A DNA stretch of 64,000 bases from Gymnogyps californianus (taxonomy: Eukaryota > Chordata > Aves > Accipitriformes > Cathartidae), in NCBI RefSeq assembly GCF_018139145.2, contig NC_059500.1:52632663-52696662 (forward strand). The letters are read 5' to 3'. The notes below the pieces were generated by a model. That model did not search any database and was not told the DNA's origin. It saw only the letters and a program-made list of their open reading frames with translations. Below are positions 23,410-35,900 of this stretch, in pieces. The stretch's first letter is position 1. Each line of letters begins with the position of its first letter. The position numbers and the translations under genes were made by a program.

Positions 23410-25512
23410 GTGAGTAGTTTTTGACTGGCCGGAAAAACACTGTGTGTTGGGTTTGGGTTTGTTTTTTTTTTTTCTTTTTGCTTGTTTGCCTGTAACCTCC
23501 TTTTATTTTTTTGAGTTTTCTTTGGTTTTCTTTTTATTTGTCATTTGCACAAACGCATGCTCCTAACATCAAAGGTTTTTCCCTTGTGGCACTTCCCCCC
23601 CCGCCCAGGGAGAGTGGGGGTTACTGTTGCTTGCTTGTTCTGGGGTTTAGCATGATGCCAAAATGTACAGAACTGGTTCGTGTTTTCTTCTTTTTGATGT
23701 CTGTCACTGACTTTGCCTCACAATTTCCTCTTTACAAGAAAGTGTTAGAAAAATAAAACAAAAGTGGTTCAGAGTTGCGCAGCAATAGTCAGATTTTTCT
23801 GTATTCATTTTAAGGTTAATGGTTTTTTGTGTAGCTGAAAGTTGAAGTTAATTGTGCTTCCTTTTTGGTAATTTGATAAATGTATTTTGTATGCTATCAG
23901 GAAAGCCAAATGCCCTGCAGTGTTTATGCCTAAGTAATAGTGTTTGCTGTATCCAAATCATACTTTTAAATGACAACACTACATGCAATCATATCTTTTA
24001 CACCATGAAGTACTGTTTGTTTTAGATGAGGCTAATATCTTCATCACTGTTGAAAAGGATGGCAATTTTTTTTTTTTTTTTTGCCTTTTACAATTTTATT
24101 CTGTTAATATCAGGTGCAGTTTCCTTATGAAAGCTGAGAAGTCTGTCTTACTGATTTTGGCCTTTAGGGTCAATTCAATTCTGAGAGAGAGTCTAAGGAG
24201 GGGGGGGGTTGTAGTTTTTTTAGTGTGCTTTTATTTTATTTGAGCTGTTTTGCCCACTCGTTCTGATCATAACCTTGTTATTTCTATATTGTTAATAACT
24301 GACTGTAAATACAATGCCAAATTCTGATCACTTCTGTACTAAGCTCATACCCACTATCTTGAAAAATCCATTTACTGTGGATAGTCCGACCCATAATTTT
24401 TGTATTAACTTTTACGGTTGTTGCATCTGAGGGGTGTGTGATTGCACATTTGCTATTTATTCTAGACACGTCAATGTACCATCTCTCTGGCAGCAGTGAA
24501 ATTTAGTGTAAATCCGTTCAGGCATGTGAAAATGCAAAGGAGTAGTCCAGTGGTTACAGACTGGAAGCTGATGAGTCAGGAACTTTGGGCCAGTCAGTTG
24601 CCTCCAAATACTATCCTTTTATATTTGCATATAAGATTTATGTATATTGTGAGTGTCAAGGCTTAAATTCCTCTGGCTGCCCTTATAGCATGATGTAAGT
24701 TTAGTTCATTTCAGGTGGCTGGCCCTTCACCATCTTCCATGTGTGTATACGTGTGTGTGCACGCGCATGTGTAAAAAGATTCCCTTTGCTTTGACACTTA
24801 CAGTTTGATCTTGCTCCCATTCACTTGTGCTAGCTGAAGAGCTACTTGTTTTGTAGCTGCTGTCATTTGTTTGAGGGCCGTCAGATTTATTCTCTGACCA
24901 GATTTTTAATGGTGTTTTAGGTAGTTCTTTTAGACCTGAAGAGTGAGTTGTTTCTGGAGTCCTCTGAGATATTTAGATGCACAATCCAACCAGTGACACA
25001 GGTTGCAATGGAAGTGTTATGAAAGTAACAAGGCTTTCTTGTTCAGCTAAACCATCATTACTTACAAAGTGTGGATGCAAATGCAACACTCTTGTTACTA
25101 GGCATTTTTTAACTATATCAGTGATGTGCTGTAAATGACTAAGTTAAATGGAGTTTCTCATATCTACATATGCATGCATTTCACAATGTCAGTAGTATTC
25201 CTCAGGCAAGGTATTTCAGAAGGCTTTATTCACTGTTCATACCACTAAGCCTTTGGCCTTGTGCCTTAAACTACCTGAGGCATGCTATTTAGAAGTGTGC
25301 TGTCTTTTATTGCTTAAGTGAGTGAAACGTCTTGCATTATGAAGTATTTCACACAGAACAGTCTGTTGATGCTTTCAAATGCTTGCTATCACTGCCAGTA
25401 GCACAAAAGCGTGTGCACTGTATGTAATATAGAGGGGTTGTCTGAAGGATTCCATGCTTTCCTGGAAAACAATCTGTTTTTAATAAATTGTTCTTATTTG
25501 ATTTCATCTTAG
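23410..25512 (+). other. PTPRD: PTPRD intron downstream of FN5 microexon
   Basis: A 2.1-kb AT-rich intron with T runs near 23459 and 24067, a short G run near 24201 and a small TG/CG-alternating stretch near 24743-24771. It ends atttcatcttag. No gene or transposon recognised. Confidence 0.86.
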
Positions 25513-25630
25513 GAAATGATAATTTCTGGGCTTCAGCCTGAAACTACATACTCCTTCACTGTGACAGCTTATACGACAAAAGGTGATGGAGCACGCAGCA
25601 AGCCCAAACTCATATCTACTACTGGTGCAG
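25513..25630 (+). CDS. PTPRD: PTPRD exon: FN3 repeat 5, C-terminal part
   Basis: A 118-nt exon, phase 0 in and phase 1 out, donor gtaata (25631). It reads [17 protein letters not shown], then [15 protein letters not shown] and ends STTGA. The LQPET-x-Y-x-F-x-V-x-A pattern is the hallmark hinge and F strand of an FN3 fold, completing FN5. Confidence 0.97.
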
Positions 25631-28600
25631 GTAATACTCACGTACTCATTAATCTCTGAATAAATTCTTTTACTTTTCCTGCTAGTGTTTTGTTCCTACT
25701 ATTTGGAAGTCTCCTGTTGTGTAAAAGGTGTTTATAGGATGTAGGGTTTTCTGTTTCAGTATTTGGCCCGTCACTTTGTTAGATAAAAACAGAACCAGCG
25801 TCCCCCTTTGTCTCTTTCTCAGTTCAAGATGCAGCCAAAATGTAATACTTAACTTTATACTTTCTATTAGCTCTTCTATTCTGATTGGTGTCTTCTTGGA
25901 GAGGAAAAAATAGAAATTCAGAGCTGAGAAGAATATTTGAAAAACTTGTGAAGGGCTTTCCTGATCTTTGTGAGAGCAGCAATACTGCTGCCTGTCAGTA
26001 AGAACACTGAAAGAACCTATCTGTGTGACAGTCACAACTTATCTCAGAAGAATGTGATTATTAAAGCAGAGAATTAGAAAATGGAATGAAACTCCAACCT
26101 GTGAAACCCTGAAACCCATATTGCTTCAGTGGCAATTTGTTGCATAAACTGTGGCAAAATACTCCATGCCACTGTGTTCAGTCTGCATTTGATCACAGGT
26201 GGTACTAGATGGTGGGTATCTGGCTGCATGACCAATTCAGCTGATTCAGTTAGCACTGGTGGGACAACTGAATTGCTTTCAGATGAAGAACAAGGTTTTT
26301 TAAATTTAAATGGTTCACTGTGGCACAGCTTAACCAAATGATGGCACCAGAGCCTTAGTGTGGTGTTCACTTACAGGTGTTCACAGCCTGTAGGTGTTCA
26401 TTTTCTGGGTTTTGTAGTGTAGCCGTTAAGGATATTCCATTACAATCATATGGAAACCTTTGCAGCACCATTACGAGCTTTCTTAATAACAATGTATTGT
26501 TCATGCTAATATATAAAGTCCAAAAGGCATATGTATTTGTATTTATAGTGATTGACTCAGTTTTTAAAACAATCACTGAATGTAAAGCACAACTTGTACT
26601 AATATCAGAAATATCTATGTCCTTGTCTCATCAGCTTCCTTGGAAAAATCTCAGTCTTGGTGGCTAGAGATATCGTATAGTTTCATTTCAGACTTTAGAG
26701 TACCTTCTAGTCGTTACTTTTGACTGATGCTGAAACTTAGCCTCCAACTTCTTATCTTTCCTGAATTGTCATGGTCTGGGAAAAAAAGTGATACATACTT
26801 CTTGCTTGCATTTGAACTTGATTTAAGAAAGAAGACGCTTGATCAATTATTCTTTTTAAAGTTCAGTCCCCAATTTAAATAAACACAATTATATAGATTA
26901 TGATTTGGTTAGTTTCTAGACATAAACATAGGCTATGCAAACCTGCTTGCAAAACTTAAAGCTTCTGTACATTTAGTCCTTATTGACTATTCATGGTTGA
27001 CTTTTCCAAGATCTCTGATGCTTCTGCTTTCGAAAGACGAACAAATCCAGTGTCCCATAAACCCCTGAGTGACTGAAGAGCAATTGAGAATGAGGCATAC
27101 CTGTAAATGTGATACATACTACACTGTTCTTCCTGTTTTCTTCACCCTGTGGACAAGTAATGTTTTTTCCTGGTGTCTAGGATAACAGCTAGTTACCATT
27201 TTTCTCCTCCCTACAGTCCAGGTTGTATGAACACCTCTTCACTTGCTGTTACAGCTTGCTGTGGTTAAGCTCTTTTTGTAAGGAAAATTCATATGCAGGT
27301 TTTTGAAAAAGGAGACAATGAATATAGTCAGTACCAAGAGTTTCCAGCTCACTGTCTTTCTATGAGAATACATCAGGCAGGTGAACGAATGATGCGTTAA
27401 TACTAGGGGCTTGTAGGTCTGAAATACACCCTCCTATTCTCTGAGAGTTTCCTTTGGTTTTTTTTTTCCTAAAAATGTGCTATTCAAATACTACAATAAA
27501 GCAAATGAAGGATCTGACTTTCTAGTCTGATTTTTTTAAGGTTTAAGTCAGGTGCAGCTGTGTTAGAATGAGTGAGATTATATCCATAAGAGATATGAAA
27601 GGAGAATAAAGGTCTAAATGTTTACTGGAGAAGCTTACTATTCATAAGTTATTCAGATGATAAATAACTATTCAGCTGTGTCCAGCTAGTGGTATAAAAG
27701 CATCATTTACATTTTTAGATGGGAAAGATTCACCAAATGTAAGTGAGCTTACAGTATGGTAACTGCATGTATTAGTGAAGTCACTGAATGCAGTTAATAT
27801 TTTCACTCCAGAGTGTGGTTTTGTCTTATATTCAGTTTCCTTTCCTACTCTTTGAAATCAGATGGAAGAAAAAATTTTAATGAACATTTCCAAGTCAAAG
27901 TATTTGAAAATTTTAAATTACTTGGGGCAGACGTTACAAAATATGTGATTAACAAGACCTTGATAAAAATTAAGACTTACTAGTCAGTGATATCATACAG
28001 TTTTTATGGAGAATTTAATGAGACTTTTAATTTCTGGGTCATAGTAGTTGAAGAATCTCATAGCACAACAGCTTGTCCATTATTTAGAATTTACTCTCTG
28101 TGCTAGACAGCACTCTTGAAATACAGATTTCAGCTAAGAGGAGAAAACTTACATTAAGACAGTGGTGTACTGTATAGCAGCTAACAGAAACAAATTACTT
28201 TGGGTAATTTGGCAAAGGCAGTTTGCATGAGCTTCTACTAGTAATGGCATGCCATCACAACTATTTGGTGTGATGACTGTTGCAAAGGGGTGTGTGAGGG
28301 ATATCTTGCTGTGTAGTAACAGAGGTGGATTTCACTAGATCAGAGAATGTGTTTTTTCATGGGCAATTTCACTTCATTTGGGCTTATGGCAAATTCAGGT
28401 ATTATTATCAGAAGTTTCTAGATAGAGCTATTCCATGATGCTACTGTATATAGGACTGCACAGAATCCTACTGTTTGTCCCACAAGACTGTAATATTCAC
28501 AAGTGATCATACAAAAAGAAAATGTAAACTGAAAGCTATCTGGAAATAAAAAGAGAGAGAGAGAAAAAAAAATATTTCTCTATCAATAATTGCACGTTAA

Positions 28601-30703
28601 CCAAAAGGAAATTCATACACTTTGGAAAATCAGATAGGCTCCATATTTAAAAAAAAAAAAAAAGTTACTGTTATTTACCATTTTAATAACAGGGTGTTTT
28701 ATTGGATAACTAAGCTTTATTAGTTCCCCTGTTCTGATCAAGGGCAAGTAGTAATTTCTTTCTTTGTAGTTACCACAAAGGTTAAAAAATGGTTCTAACT
28801 GTGAGGTCTGCCACAAGAAAAAAAAGCAATTTATCACAAAAATAATTTAGTGACACCTTCCAGCAGTCTCTCCTCTAGAAAGCTGAAGGAGTTATTATTC
28901 TGTTTGTGTGGACTCTTCTTCTCTTTCATATGCTCCACTGGTTTCAGTAATAGTTATAATGCAAAGAAAAACATGGCCTGCAAAAGGCCTTCACAGCCTT
29001 TTCTTTGTTCCATAAAGGCTCGTAATAATCAATGAGGAAAAGTCAGAACTAGTCAGAGAGATATTCTTTATGCAGCAGAAAGTGTAGGAAAAAACTTACA
29101 AAATTCCTGGGAATAATACTTGCAGGTGAACTAGACATTTAAAAGGAAGGATATTTGGAATATTTATATAAAAACTAGCTATAATTCTTATGCAGTTAGA
29201 AGCAGTGTCATGACTTATGAGAGATATGATGAGGAAAGAGCTTATTAAATGCAGAATTTTCTTCAAGCCATGTCATTCCTCCCTCCTTATTCCTAATTCA
29301 TTATGGAAAGGTAGTCAAAACTTCTGACAATAAGAATCTGATTTGCTGGGTGCCTGAGAACTGAAGATAAGTAATAAAATCCATTGAAGTATTGAAATAC
29401 AGGAACCAGAGCTTACAGTGCAGCAGTTACATTCACATGGGAAGACTTTGAATGCGGATGGAACTAATTAGTCTTCATGGAAGACTATTTTATCGTGGCA
29501 CTACTACTCCCAAAACTATTCCAGCCTCTTGACCTGTCAGGCATTGGTACACAATGAACACCAAATTTCTAAATAGTTATGGATATGCTTTATTGTCAAA
29601 TAAGTCATTGTAATAGAAACAGACTATTTTGAAATAGAAATATTAATGAAAATATAAATGATATGCATGTACATAAATGAATATGAATAACTGAATAAAT
29701 ACAAATAAATATATAAATTAAATAGAAACAGTAAATGAGAGCAATTTATATTGGGACTCCAAAAATGTACACAATATAAGTTGTATAATGCGATTTCCCC
29801 CTTGATTAGGGCTAATTTGATCCTCTAGACTGAATGTCCTCACCACACTTACAGTCTGAACTTCTCTGAAAGACAAATCATCAGTTTGGACCAATTGGTC
29901 CCAATTAAGGATTTGAGTGTATCTGGTGTGCAGGTTAAGAAGAGCTTCCAATTTGGTCTTCTTCAGAAGAAATCCAGTTCACGTACACCAAGACCATGCT
30001 GGAAACTAATTAATATGTGATAAGCCACGACAATCAAGAAATTAAATTCCAAACTGCGCTACCACTCCAAGCTGAAACAGCCCATGCTGAAGGTGATTTG
30101 TCTATGGAAAGTGGAATGATAGGGTTCTGTCATACGTAGTAATGATTGTTGATGACAAGGTTGGTCTGACTTCCCTTCTACCACATTTTAACTATCAATG
30201 GCAAAAGTTGTGTTAGACACATCTAGAAACTTGGAATTTCTCCATTATTATTACTACTACTACTATTGTTATCATTAATTATTTTTCCATTTACAGGAAT
30301 GGCAGAAATGTGCCTTGGATTAAATTAATGAATACTTATGACAATACTCTTTTTTTGCAAGCAAGGATTTGTAAGTGAGACAGAACCATTCATAAGGTGT
30401 CTGTTTGAAGTTTTACTTCTTGACTTGTGTTCCTAAGTCCTGTGCCTCTGAATGTTCTCTGTATTTAGAAATAATGGTAAGGGAAGAAGACAACAAACAG
30501 TAAATGGCTTTACTCTCATAGTTAGTTATACTGTATGACTCAATAGTGCAGGAGGCAGACATTATTTCTTCATAAGACAGTAATTTGTGGAAGTAACAGT
30601 GAGGGAAGAGAAAATTTATCCCTATTCCTGCTAAAACTAAATTCAAGAATTGTACATGCAATCCTGTTTGTATTTATCATCTTTAAATAACATTGTGCTA
30701 CAG
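25631..30703 (+). other. PTPRD: PTPRD intron between FN5 and FN6 exons (5.1 kb)
   Basis: AT-rich intron with no recognised transposon. Small simple repeats only: GA run near 28551-28563, A run near 28649-28662, and a cluster of AAT/TAA-rich sequence near 29630-29730. Open frames at 25682, 26074 and 26377 have no recognisable product. Confidence 0.85.
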
Positions 30704-31291
30704 TTCCAGGCAAACCTCGGCTTGTGATTAGCCACACACAGATGAACACGGCTCTAATTCAGTGGCACCCTCCTGTGGACACTTTTGGCCCGCTGCAGGG
30801 TTATCGCTTGAAGTTTGGTCGCAAAGACGTGGATACATTTACGACCATGGAGTTCTCAGAGAAGGAAGATCACTTCACAGCCACAGACATTCACAAAGGA
30901 GCTTCTTACGTCTTCAGGCTCTCAGCTAGAAATAAAGTGGGCTTTGGGGAGGAGATGGTTAAAGAGATTTCTGTTCCTGAAGAGGTACCCAGTGGATTTC
31001 CCCAAAATCTCCACTCAGAAAGCTCTACTTCTACATCAGTTCAATTAACTTGGCAGATGCCACTCATGGCAGAGAGAAATGGCATTATCACCAAATACAC
31101 CATCTTGTACAGAGATATCAATGTTGCTTACCAGCCAGTTGAACTCCCTGTTGTTCCTGCTGATACCACTATGACACTTTCTGGCTTAAAACCAGATACC
31201 ACATATGATGTAAAAGTACGTGCCCACACAAGCAAAGGGCCTGGTCCATATAGTCCAAGTGTCCAGTTCAGGACACTACCCGTGGATCAAG
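30704..31291 (+). CDS. PTPRD: PTPRD exon: fibronectin III repeats 6 and 7
   Basis: A 588-nt exon from acceptor gtgctacag to donor gtagga (31292), phase 1 to 1. FN6 reads [33 protein letters not shown] and [17 protein letters not shown]7 starts [17 protein letters not shown] with VQLTWQMP and ends [16 protein letters not shown] strands followed by RTLPVDQ. Two whole FN3 domains in one exon, mirroring the FN1-FN2 exon. These are the last of the alternatively skipped FN4-FN7 block. Confidence 0.97.
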
Positions 31292-31720
31292 GTAGGATTT
31301 GTCTGCTTATGGCGTTGACCTTTAAAGGAGTATCGGTCTTTGGATATCAGTGTTTTTGAAGCTGTAAATAAAACTGACCGGCCCATTCATAAAAATAGGT
31401 TCATCAAACACAAAAGGTAAAGTATGTAAATCTTAATATGTTTTGGATGCCTTAGAATTCAGTTGTCCCTTGCCAAGCAAGTTCTGGCTAACATCTTCAC
31501 AATTTTTTCAGGTAAGGAAAACGTACGTGTTGGGTTGTCACTAGATAAGAGTGAGAATGAGTTAAAATGTGATATTTAAATATGAGCAAACAGGTAGGAG
31601 AATTGAATCCTTGTTTTTTGACCTAAATGGAGAGCTAATACTCCCAGGTAGCGGTGGAAATATGACAAGATCTAAGCTCCAAGATGTTGTTTATATACAT
31701 TGTTTCTTTTTTTCCAGCAG
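31292..31720 (+). other. PTPRD: PTPRD intron before FN8, with tandem acceptor
   Basis: A short 429-nt intron. It contains a juxtaposed acceptor and donor, ttttttcag followed by gtaagg, at 31510-31517, discussed as a finding. It ends in a tandem acceptor cagcag. Confidence 0.88.
31715..31720 (+). promoter_or_regulatory. NAGNAG tandem splice acceptor at FN8
   Basis: The acceptor reads tttttccagcag. Use of the second CAG gives D-Q-V-F-A; use of the first adds three bases and gives D-Q-A-V-F-A. Both keep frame. Family memory favours the form without the extra alanine as the main product; the other is plausible as a minor one. Confidence 0.8.
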
Positions 31721-31818
31721 TGTTTGCAAAAAATTTTCATGTTAAAGCAGTAATGAAGACTTCTGTTTTGCTGTGCTGGGAAATTCCAGAAAATTACAAT
31801 TCAGCCTTGCCTTTCAAA
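31721..31818 (+). CDS. PTPRD: PTPRD exon: FN3 repeat 8, first part
   Basis: A 98-nt exon (101 nt if the first CAG of the tandem acceptor is used), phase 1 in and phase 0 out, donor gtaagt (31819). It reads [33 protein letters not shown]. This starts FN8, which is kept in short isoforms directly after FN3. The core strand has CWEIP; as remembered, mammals have SWEIP, so a Ser-to-Cys change before the core Trp is a point to check. Confidence 0.96.
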
Positions 31819-32721
31819 GTAAGTTACTTTGCATTTGTACAAGAGAAAATACAGAAACTAGAGGATGTCATTCACCTGGTTAAGTAGCTTACTGAACATG
31901 TGGATTTTTTTGGTATTGCTGTATTTAAGAATACAAACTAATCAGCAATATTGACCCAAGCTGTTAAATTCACTCCTTCGGCAATATGAGCTTTCCACTG
32001 TTGTGGCAGTATTTCCGAGTCAGGCTCATACTGGTTATTATGCATGGTATGAACACCTTGCTAATTTGTAGTTCATTGCTACTATATTTTAGAGAAAACA
32101 GTGAAAGAAAAGAATAATTTTCTTCTTTTTTTTTAGTCATTTCTGTAGTGGCTGTAAACTCAATACCATTTTGGTTTTTGTCTCCTCACATTTACAACAA
32201 CACATTTTGGTGTAATAACTCTTTTACTCCACTAACTGTAGCATTAGCCAGATAAAGAGACTCAATGTAACCTGCAGTCTGGCTGGCATTTCTTTTGCAT
32301 CATTCTTCATCACTTGTGTCATCTCAGGCAGTGGCAAGTGAGAAGAGCAGTATTTTATGAACCAGATGTTGCAAAAACCTTTCTGAATAAGGAGTCTGAA
32401 TGAAAAAGTCAAGGTACTTTTAACAACAAGTGTGCCTTGATATAAATACTGATTTCAAGCAAAACTACTGAATTTGAATAAGTGAAATCAGATTTTAGAA
32501 GTGCTTACACTGCTCTAAATTAATGTTTTTAGTAGTTCTTTTTTTCCCCTGAAAGCAAGAAGTTTAATTGCAGTAGTGAATTCAGTACTATCTTACAGCC
32601 TAAAATGCCCACTAACTTTCATTTTAAATTTATAGCTAGGTTCATTCCTGAATTCAATGTGACAGTATCAGTTGCCTTCTCTTAGTAACCAAAACCACCT
32701 TCGGTTTATATATTAACTTAG
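31819..32721 (+). other. PTPRD: PTPRD intron within FN8
   Basis: A 0.9-kb AT-rich intron ending tatattaacttag, an acceptor with a poor pyrimidine tract. Nothing else recognised. Confidence 0.87.
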
Positions 32722-32981
32722 ATCCTTTATGATGATGGGAAGATGGTGGTGGAGGTTGATGGACGTGCTACTCAAAAGCTGATCACTAACTTGAAGCCAG
32801 AGACATCATATTCATTTGTGCTGACAAACAGAGGGAATAGTGCTGGGGGTCTTCAGCACAGAGTGACAGCAAAGACTGCACCAGACGTGCTTCGCACCAA
32901 GCCAGTCTTCATTGGAAAGACCAACTTAGATGGCATGATAACTGTGGAACTTCCAGAAGTACCTTCAAATGAAAATATAAA
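32722..32981 (+). CDS. PTPRD: PTPRD exon: FN8 C-terminal part and following segment
   Basis: A 260-nt exon, phase 0 in and phase 2 out, donor gtgagt (32982). It reads [36 protein letters not shown] then [17 protein letters not shown] and ends [11 protein letters not shown]. It completes FN8 ([10 protein letters not shown] hinge and strand) and enters the membrane-proximal region, where [13 protein letters not shown] starts a further beta-rich module of LAR receptors. Confidence 0.97.
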
Positions 32982-35900
32982 GTGAGTGAATGAATGACAT
33001 ACTATTGTTTTTAACTCCAGAAAGATGATTATTCTTACTGTTAATAAAATCTAGAGCTGTAGTTATAGACCAGGACTTTATTCTTCATAACAGTATGGAG
33101 TACAGCACTCTGCAGTAGTGTTTGGACTAATATTGGACTAATTTTTGATGATACTGAACTGGGAGGTGCTGTTGACTCTTTCGAGGGACAAGAGGCCTTG
33201 TAGAGGTATCTAGATAGATTGGAGCATTGGGCAATCATCAATGGCATGAAATATAACAAGAACAAATGCCCGATTCTGTTGTTAAGGTACTTGAATGCGT
33301 ACAGCAGAGGGCAACAAAGCTGGTGAAAGGGCTGAAAGGAATGTCCTATGAGGAGCAGCTAAGGACTTTGGGCTTGTCTAGTTTGGAGAAAAGGAAGCTG
33401 AGGGGCGACCTCATTGCTCTCTGCAGCTTCCTGAGAAGGGGAAGTGGAGAGGGAGATGCTGAGCTCTTCTCCCTGGTATCCTGTGACAGGATGTGTGGGA
33501 ATGGTTCAAAGCTGCATCAGAGGAGATTCAGACGACGTTAGGAAACATTTCGTTACGAAGAGGTTGGTCAAACACTGGAACAGGCTTCCTAGAGAGGTGA
33601 TCAATGCCCCAAGCCTGTCATTGTTTAAGAGGCATTTGGACAATGCCCTGAATTTGCTTTCACTTCTGGTCAGTCCTGAAGTGGTCAGGCAGTTGGACTA
33701 GACTATCATTGTAGGTCCCTTCCAACTGCAACTATTCTACAAGTATGTCACTTAGGCAAGTATGTAAGACTGAGTAAAATCTAGATGGAAATACATGGAG
33801 AAGGATTGTCCTTCAGTTTGTAGTTGTTTCTCCGAGTACTTTTGTGTTTCTTCACTGATTTCAAATAGCAAAGAGGGATTAAGGAAGCCAGCTGTGTTCT
33901 GAACAACGTATGGGTTGTTCAAAACCATCAATGGGTAGCTGCCCTGCTGCAGCACCTTGAAGTACTTTCCAGAATTATGTGGAGTTTTAAAGAATTGTTA
34001 CTGCACTTATATTAATTCAGATGAATTAATTCTGAAGGTTTTTATTAAAAGAAAAATCTTAAGTCCTCTCCACTGATCCCAGAAAGAAAACAGATTTTGC
34101 TGAAAAATTTGGCAGGGGGTTTACTAGAGGTTACTTAGATTTGGGGGGAAAAGGTGCTGTGGAGTTTTAAACAGCAGAAATAGGACTAAAGAGCTGACAG
34201 CACACGGTCAGCAGGGATTAGAAAGGTTAGACAAAAAAGATTTGCCAAGAAAACATGAAGCATGGTACAATCAATACATGTTATTGCTTTGCTTATAGTG
34301 ATTCTTGTTGGTCTATAAGGTTCCCATGTGTAATGTAAAGGAAATGGGGAGGAAAATGAGCAAGTCATTAAATATTGTTGGGGATTCAACTTGTCCTCTC
34401 CCTGGTGGATTTTTACTGATGGCTTTGTAGAAAGCTTCTCCCCTTTTTCATTACTGACTGAGGATTTTGAGGCAGGTGAGGTCAAGAAAGCAATGACTTT
34501 GAGACATTAAAAGGATGAAAAACTGAAAAATGTAGCCATTATCATTAGATTGAGTAAGATGCGGTCAGTAACAAATGCAGCTAAGGAAGACTGAAGATGG
34601 GATGAGTCAAAAAAGATTTATGAGGCAGAGCATTCACAGAGAGAAAGAAGTGCAGGGTAGCTGGTCAAACAATAACAGAAGATAGCAGTGGAAAAAGAGC
34701 CAATGCACTTCCTTTTGTGTAGTGTAAAAAAAAATGAAAGATGCTAAGTGACATCAGGAAAGGTACATTAAACCTATGGGGTCCAACTGCCAGTGTTGCA
34801 AATAATGTATCTCCTCCTCCTGTATCTATTTCCTAAGAAGATGTGATTGAGCTTGCAATAGAAAAACAAAACAACAAAAAAAAGATTGACTTGACCCTTG
34901 GAAGCGGGCATACCAAAGCAACTACATATTGAACAGAAAAAGCTTACCTGATGCTTGCTAGAATAAGTAAGATTATTGCAGCTATAGTCTTTGTATGAGA
35001 AGAACAATTTTGTGTAATAGTTATGTTGACAGTTGCTGTTCCTCTATGGGTACATTATACGCTCATGATTGTCTCTATTACTATGAAGTACTATACACTG
35101 AGAATCTTTCAATAATACTAATTACACAGAAGGTGAAACAGTTAATGGTTTGCTCTAATGAATTATAGGTAAATACTAATGGGATTGAGGGTAATACTAT
35201 AAGAGCCTTTGTGATTTATTAAAGATGGTAGAAGTAATTTTCATTATTTCAATGTTTGATGGTGATACAGCATAGAAATTGGAGCAGAACTCACCTTATG
35301 CTAGGTAAACTGGATCTCTTTTGCTGGAGTCATCTCAAGTGAGCAATTTCTTCACTTTCCTGTAGTATTTTGGACTAATCCAAAGCAATTTTTATGTGTA
35401 AAGAACTGTTCGTGTTTCTCTGAATCTCTTCCATCTTTGCAAAGTCTTAGGTAAAAACAGAGTTTTATGGAAGACTTTGGCCTTTGTAATACTCAGTAGT
35501 TCAAGCGATATCCAAGCAAACTCTCCATTTCTTACCCTTCCCCCCCCCAAAAAAAAAAGCCCTCGAAACAAACAAGCAAATAATAAAACACGTTTTTCAA
35601 GAGATGCTGCGTTTTCTGGAGGTAGCTAGAAATAACAGAACTTTGTTGTCCTTTACGATTTGCAGCACTGTATATTTATCTGAACAGTTTCATTTTTCTG
35701 CTTGCTGTTGATGGACTTGTGCTTTCAGCTTTAAAACACTCTGTATGTGCTGAAAGTCTTAGTGGATGATCAAAGTTATGAGTGGGAGGCATGCATGAAG
35801 AAAATGTGAAAGAGTGTGAAAGTAACGTTTACATGCTGGATGTTCCTTGATCAAAAAAAAAAAAAAATGAACACTCTGTTACCTTAAAAAAGAAAAAGAA

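Noticed and set aside
33266..33701. Open frames encoding RATKLVKGL and [14 protein letters not shown] protein
   Set aside because: These are fragments of the CR1 LINE protein in a decayed copy, not a host gene.
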